Origin: Chloroflexota bacterium
Lineage (GTDB): Bacteria; Chloroflexota; Anaerolineae; Fen-1058
Direction: 5' to 3'
DNA length: 8,248 nt
Assembly: GCA_016219235.1 (NCBI GenBank)
Contig: JACRBO010000483.1
Location: 1 to 8,248, forward strand
In this document: piece after piece, positions 5,344 through 8,248 of the stretch
How positions within the stretch are numbered: the first letter of the stretch is position 1
Layout of the letters: each line of letters begins with the position of its first letter
Position numbers and translations under genes: made by a program
The notes under the pieces: generated by a model
The model's database searches: none
What the model was told of the DNA's origin: nothing
What the model saw: the letters and a program-made list of their open reading frames with translations, nothing else

Positions 5344-6434
5344 TCTTTCACAGTGATGTTGAGTTTGGCCGCCACTTGCGCCACCTGTCCGGTGATGGCC
5401 GTGGCGCGATTCTGTGCTTCTGCACCCAACAAGTCCGCTTCTTCCGGCGTGAAGCGTTTGCCGCTTTGCTCTTGTTGATACACGCCGGCGACGAACGCTT
5501 TCAGGTCAGTCAGGGCCTGCGCAATTTGTTGGCCTTGCGCCACGTCGGTGGTCTGCACCAACGGGCTGACGTTTTGATAGACCACCTGCAGGCTGCTCAG
5601 AATATCTTGAATATCCGCTAACCGTGAGATGGCGACGAAGTCGCGCTGCGTCGAAGTGTCACCCAGCACAAAGCGCGAGTTCTTCCACGAGTCAAAGTAT
5701 TCGCTCATCGTGGGCACCATCACGACCAGCGCCGTGAAGGCGTCGGACTCGGTGGGCTGCCACGCCTGGGCGGCGGCGCGCAGTTGCACGGCATAGCCAT
5801 CGAGCGTGTCTGCGGCCGCTTTGAAGACATTGGCTTCCGGCAAGGCTTCGTCAAATTCGATCTGGCCGTCGCCGTCGAAGTCGGCCGATGCATTGGGCGC
5901 GGTGTAGTCGGCAAAGGTGCCCCACAACGTCGCCTCAGTTACGCCAAACAGATTGCCTGGCCTGGGCAGCACTCGCCCATCGGGCAAAGCGAGATCGAAC
6001 GGCACGGCATTGTCCGGGTCTTCCTCGCCCGACGCACCCGCGTCAAGGATCACGTCGTAATCGGCCAGGCTCGGTGTCCCGGCGACAATGCCCTCCATTT
6101 GTTCATAGAGCGGACTGGCCGTTTTCCAGGCCGCCCGCGCGTCTTCGGCGATCTGCTTAACCTGAGCCGACTGGCCCTTCCAGAGTGCGGCATAATCGAA
6201 GTTGGCCGCCCTGGCCAGATCATAGTATTGCGTGCCAAGGTCTTTCAGTTTCTGCGTTTGGCCGGTGAGCTCAGCGGCCTTGCCAGTCAAGTACGTCTTG
6301 ATCCCGGCCAGATCGACGCGCGGCGCCGCTGCGGTTGAAGCGGGTGTGGCCGGAGCTGGAGCTGCCTGAGTTGAGCAGGCTGTCATGGCCAAGATGACCA
6401 CTACCCCGACATAGAGTTGCACCAGTGATTTCAT
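5340..6434 (-). CDS. Imelysin/EfeM-like (M75) lipoprotein with an EF-hand loop
   Basis: This is a 364-residue predicted lipoprotein. The ATG at 6432-6434 was chosen because GGGAG lies 5 bases upstream and it yields a clean signal peptide ending in lipobox-like AMTAC (lipidated Cys20). An upstream extension of 20 codons would bury this signal. After a proline/alanine linker (21-40) the protein is all-helical and resembles the imelysin domain of EfeO/EfeM in YEQMEGI (110-116), LFGVTEATLWG (162-172) and RLADIQDILSSL (271-282). The expected HxxE metal motif reads GVTE here, so the histidine is absent. An insert holds DFDGDGQIEFDE (185-196), a canonical 12-residue EF-hand loop. There is no cupredoxin domain, so it is nearer EfeM than EfeO. 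Placed between two FTR1 permease genes and overlapping the second by ATGA, it is likely the surface iron-binding partner. The imelysin assignment rests on pattern and context. Confidence 0.7.
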   Translation of the reverse strand: MKSLVQLYVGVVVILAMTACSTQAAPAPATPASTAAAPRVDLAGIKTYLTGKAAELTGQTQKLKDLGTQYYDLARAANFDYAALWKGQSAQVKQIAEDARAAWKTASPLYEQMEGIVAGTPSLADYDVILDAGASGEEDPDNAVPFDLALPDGRVLPRPGNLFGVTEATLWGTFADYTAPNASADFDGDGQIEFDEALPEANVFKAAADTLDGYAVQLRAAAQAWQPTESDAFTALVVMVPTMSEYFDSWKNSRFVLGDTSTQRDFVAISRLADIQDILSSLQVVYQNVSPLVQTTDVAQGQQIAQALTDLKAFVAGVYQQEQSGKRFTPEEADLLGAEAQNRATAITGQVAQVAAKLNITVKE

Positions 6435-6511
6435 AGTTTCTCCCTTGACTGCGTATTCAATGCAAGCGTATGTGCGTGCCTGTCCCACGACCACGCCGTC
6501 TCGGTTGTGGC

Positions 6512-7369
6512 TTAGCCGACCGTCGTCGCTGTTACCTTAGCTGTCGCCACCGGCTTGCGCGCCAGCCAGCGCGTCAGGCCAAACACCACCACAAAGTAGC
6601 CCAGATAACCGAGCATCTCGGTCAGCGATGGATCGGCGTTGTAACCGAACAGAGCCTTCAAAAACTGACCGGCAGTCGAGGCTTCGGGCATGAAGGCGTT
6701 GATATCGTACACATGCTCCACCACGGACGGAATCCAGCCCAGTTCATTGAACTCGTGTATGGCGTGGCCCATCAAACCGGCGGCGAAGACGATCAGCACG
6801 ATGCTGGTCAGCTGGAAAAAGCGGCGCAGATTCAGTTTGATGGTCGTGTCGAATATCAACCAGCCGATGATGACGGCGGCGATCAGTCCCAGCAAACCGC
6901 CCAGCCAGCCCAGGATCGGCGCTTCGACGCCGGCGGCCGGCTCGGAGAAATTGACAGCGGTCAGGAACAACGCCAGTTCGATGCCTTCGCGCACGACGGC
7001 CAGAAACGCCACAAAAAACAGCCCCCAGTGTGTGCCGCGCGACAACGCCGACCTGACGTCCGCCTCCAGACCTAATTGCGTCTGACGCCCCTGTTTTTGC
7101 ATCCAGAAGATCATCCACGTCAGCACGCCTGCTGCAAACAACATCGTGAAGCCTTCAAAGATCTTTTCGCCCGGCCCTTCAAACCTCGCGCCCAACACAT
7201 TCAACGCCACCGCCGCGATCACACTGACGACGGTCGCCACGCTCACACCCAGCCACACCCACGGTGCGCGATCCGATCGATTCATCTTTTTTAACATGCC
7301 CAGTACGATCCCCACAATCAGGGCCGCTTCGATGCCTTCACGTAGTGCCAACAAAAATCCAGCCAGCAT
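6512..7369 (-). CDS. FTR1/EfeU-family iron permease (compact form)
   Basis: This is a 285-residue integral membrane protein, close to the length of E. coli EfeU. The two iron-translocating motifs are REGIE at residues 10-14, in the first membrane helix, and REGIE at 127-131, in the fourth. About seven membrane segments are visible, and the conserved FFVAFLAVVREGIELALF block is intact. Residues HAIHEFNE after the sixth segment and the ARK-rich tail are normal for the family. The ATG at 7367-7369 has AAGGAG 5 bases upstream. It is the first gene of the operon, behind the promoter at 7423-7451, and 77 bases separate its stop from the lipoprotein start. Permeases of this family carry ferric iron, normally after oxidation by a partner enzyme. 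Two different FTR1 permeases in one operon suggest a hetero-oligomer or division of labour, which is inference. Confidence 0.92.
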   Translation of the reverse strand: MLAGFLLALREGIEAALIVGIVLGMLKKMNRSDRAPWVWLGVSVATVVSVIAAVALNVLGARFEGPGEKIFEGFTMLFAAGVLTWMIFWMQKQGRQTQLGLEADVRSALSRGTHWGLFFVAFLAVVREGIELALFLTAVNFSEPAAGVEAPILGWLGGLLGLIAAVIIGWLIFDTTIKLNLRRFFQLTSIVLIVFAAGLMGHAIHEFNELGWIPSVVEHVYDINAFMPEASTAGQFLKALFGYNADPSLTEMLGYLGYFVVVFGLTRWLARKPVATAKVTATTVG

Positions 7370-7396
7370 ACCGTCTCCTTTACGAAGTGATTGGAA

Positions 7397-7415
7397 GTAG
7401 GTTATACTTAAACAC
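7397..7415. promoter_or_regulatory. Candidate DtxR/IdeR-type operator at the transcription start of the iron operon
   Basis: The 19 bases match the DtxR consensus TTAGGTTAGCCTAACCTAA at 11 positions, including seven in a row in the left half (TAGGTTA, 7398-7404). The right half is degenerate. The site lies just downstream of the -10 element (7423-7428) and covers the predicted start near 7416, where bound repressor would block transcription. The regulator gene next door is of the DtxR family, which supports the assignment. The weak right half keeps confidence moderate. Confidence 0.5.
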
Positions 7416-7422
7416 GATAAGC

Positions 7423-7451
7423 ATGATAAAAATTACGTACCGATTTGTCAA
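7423..7451 (-). promoter_or_regulatory. Sigma70-like promoter of the FTR1-lipoprotein-FTR1 operon
   Basis: On the minus strand a perfect TTGACA (7451-7446) is followed after exactly 17 bases by TATCAT (7428-7423), which has one mismatch to TATAAT. Transcription would start near 7416, giving a leader of about 47 bases before the FTR1 start. On the plus strand the same -35 region reads TTGTCA (7445-7450) and could serve the divergent regulator gene, though the only -10 candidate there, TATTAG (7466-7471), has a short 15-base spacer. Confidence 0.85.
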
Positions 7452-7462
7452 GCCGCCCCTCT

Positions 7463-7492
7463 GCCTATTAGGCCATTTACCAAAAGCCTAAT
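7463..7492. promoter_or_regulatory. TTAGGC/GCCTAA inverted repeats, candidate operator of the DtxR-family gene
   Basis: ATTAGGC (7467-7473) and GCCTAAT (7486-7492) are perfect inverted repeats 12 bases apart. The left arm is also half of a compact palindrome, GCCTATTAGGC (7463-7473). TTAGG and CCTAA are the outer half-sites of DtxR/IdeR boxes, but the distance here is 5 bases longer than in the 19-base consensus. The site begins 31 bases upstream of the regulator's ATG and sits between the two divergent promoters' possible elements, so autoregulation is likely. Confidence 0.55.
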
Positions 7493-7523
7493 TGCCATCT
7501 CGACCAATCACTAACGAGGCCGT

Positions 7524-8213
7524 ATGCCGGAACCGATCAAGCTGACGGAGACCTACGAGAACTATCTGGAAGCCATCTACAACATGCACGACGAAGCGTC
7601 TTCGACGGGACAGACGGTCATCAACGCGCGGTTGGCCGATCGGCTGGGGGTGAAGCCGCCGACGGTAAGTCAGACTTTGCAGCGCATGGCGCGCGACGGC
7701 TACGTCAAGATCGATGAGGGTGACATCGCGTTAACCAAACGCGGCCAGGAAGTTGCGGAAGCGTCGATTCGCCGCCACCGCATCATCGAGCGCTTCATGT
7801 CCGACATTCTCAACATCGAATGGGCAGTGGCGCACCGTGAGGCCGAACGCTTGCAGCATGCCATTTCGCCGTTGATCGAGGACAAGATGCTGGCCGCGCT
7901 GGGGCATCCCACGGCCTGCCCGCACGGCAATCCCATCCCGGGCATGATGAATACCAGATTGCCGGCTGATGCGCTGCTATTGAGCAACGCGTTGGAAAAT
8001 CAGGCCGTCGAAATTCTGCGCATCACCGAAGAAGGCGAGCGCGACCCGCGCCTGCTGGATTATTTGCAAAAACAGGGTCTGACCCCTGGGGCGCGCATCG
8101 TGGTGAAAGAAGCGGTAGAATTCACCGGAGTCGTAACGTTCAAGAAAGACGATCAGTCGATCGCGTTGGGGTTAAAGGCCGCCCGCACGATCTGGGTGAA
8201 ACCTGCCCCATAA
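7524..8213 (+). CDS. DtxR/MntR-family metal-dependent transcriptional regulator
   Basis: This is a 229-residue cytoplasmic repressor with three domains. The winged helix (about 5-72) includes LADRLGVKPPTVSQTLQRM as the DNA-recognition helix. The dimerisation and metal domain (about 75-145) includes H85, E89, H104 and the conserved LGHPTACPHGNPIPG loop. The FeoA-like SH3 domain spans about 160-229. Aligned by eye to DtxR, metal site one keeps H85, E89 and H104 (H79, E83, H98). In site two, M10, C102, E105 and H106 become N13, E108, Q111 and H112, a mixture of MntR-like Glu and an unusual Gln. The metal (iron or manganese) therefore cannot be told from sequence alone, although iron fits the neighbours. 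The ATG at 7524 has GAGG 4 bases upstream. The gene is divergent to the iron operon, with candidate operators between them, so it is likely its repressor. Confidence 0.92.
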   Translation: MPEPIKLTETYENYLEAIYNMHDEASSTGQTVINARLADRLGVKPPTVSQTLQRMARDGYVKIDEGDIALTKRGQEVAEASIRRHRIIERFMSDILNIEWAVAHREAERLQHAISPLIEDKMLAALGHPTACPHGNPIPGMMNTRLPADALLLSNALENQAVEILRITEEGERDPRLLDYLQKQGLTPGARIVVKEAVEFTGVVTFKKDDQSIALGLKAARTIWVKPAP

Positions 8214-8221
8214 GGAAATTC

Positions 8222-8248
8222 ATGGGAACCTGGATCAGCCATCTCCGC
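8222..8248 (+). CDS. Start of an unidentified downstream gene, partial
   Basis: An ATG at 8222-8224 opens a frame reading MGTWISHLR to the window edge. AAGGAA overlaps the TAA of the DtxR-family gene and stands 4-5 bases before this ATG, a good ribosome binding site. The 8-base gap suggests co-transcription with the regulator. Nine residues are too few for identification. Confidence 0.6.

Noticed and set aside
5784..6338. Open frame of 184 codons on the plus strand opposite the lipoprotein gene
   Set aside because: It is a shadow of the coding strand, with no plausible domain or context.
6435..6494. Twenty extra N-terminal residues on the lipoprotein
   Set aside because: The extension would place charged residues before the signal peptide. 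The internal ATG has a good Shine-Dalgarno sequence and gives a standard lipoprotein signal.
7416..7434. Possible GATAAT-type Fur box over the -10 element of the iron operon
   Set aside because: Only 12 of 19 positions match in an AT-rich promoter stretch, and the local Fur appears to use a TTGCAA-type palindrome instead.
7370..7523. Small gene or regulatory RNA in the divergent intergenic region
   Set aside because: The stretch is explained by a promoter, two operator candidates and leaders. No coding frame with a ribosome site or structured RNA motif was evident.

Overview
This is an iron-handling locus from a GC-rich bacterium. The sequence does not name the organism. A PucC-family transporter, a tandem FTR1/imelysin-type iron operon, and Fur and DtxR regulators close together make me lean towards Chloroflexota, but that is inference. 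No rRNA, tRNA, CRISPR array or insertion sequence was seen.

Left part (1-858, minus strand). A Fur-family repressor gene (251-691) is followed 31 bases later by the start of feoA (1-219), which runs off the left edge. This looks like a fur-feoA(-feoB) ferrous-iron operon. A perfect 27-base palindrome (697-723) sits directly before the fur start codon and overlaps its ribosome binding site, so it is a strong candidate autoregulatory operator. A 17-bp inverted repeat (786-848) lies between this operon and the next gene.

Middle (859-2306, minus strand). A PucC/LhaA-type major facilitator transporter (859-2196) has its own sigma70-like promoter (2241-2268). That promoter starts immediately after an intrinsic terminator (2272-2306) that closes the upstream operon.

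Main operon (7369 down to 2311, minus strand). Its order is a compact FTR1/EfeU permease (6512-7369), an imelysin/EfeM-like lipoprotein with a canonical EF-hand loop (5340-6434), a second FTR1 permease with a roughly 475-residue secreted N-terminal domain (2929-5343), and a YdjA-like nitroreductase (2311-2868). The lipoprotein and the large FTR1 overlap by ATGA. A near-consensus promoter (TTGACA, 17 bases, TATCAT; 7423-7451) drives the set, and the terminator at 2272-2306 ends it. The likely role is ferric iron capture at the membrane surface by the lipoprotein and the large extracellular domain, then import through the REGxE permeases. No EfeB peroxidase, multicopper oxidase or haem-binding CxxCH motif is present in the window, so the usual oxidising partner is missing here.

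Right part (7370-8248). The divergent intergenic region holds a DtxR-like half-site over the expected transcription start of the iron operon and a second TTAGGC/GCCTAA inverted repeat in front of a DtxR-family regulator gene (7524-8213, plus strand). That regulator probably controls the divergent operon and itself. A further plus-strand gene starts at 8222 and is cut by the window edge.

The features most worth following are the two-permease operon without an oxidase, the EF-hand in the imelysin-like lipoprotein together with loss of its HxxE histidine, a Fur protein that has lost one entire metal site, and a Nur-box-like operator that overlaps the fur ribosome binding site.
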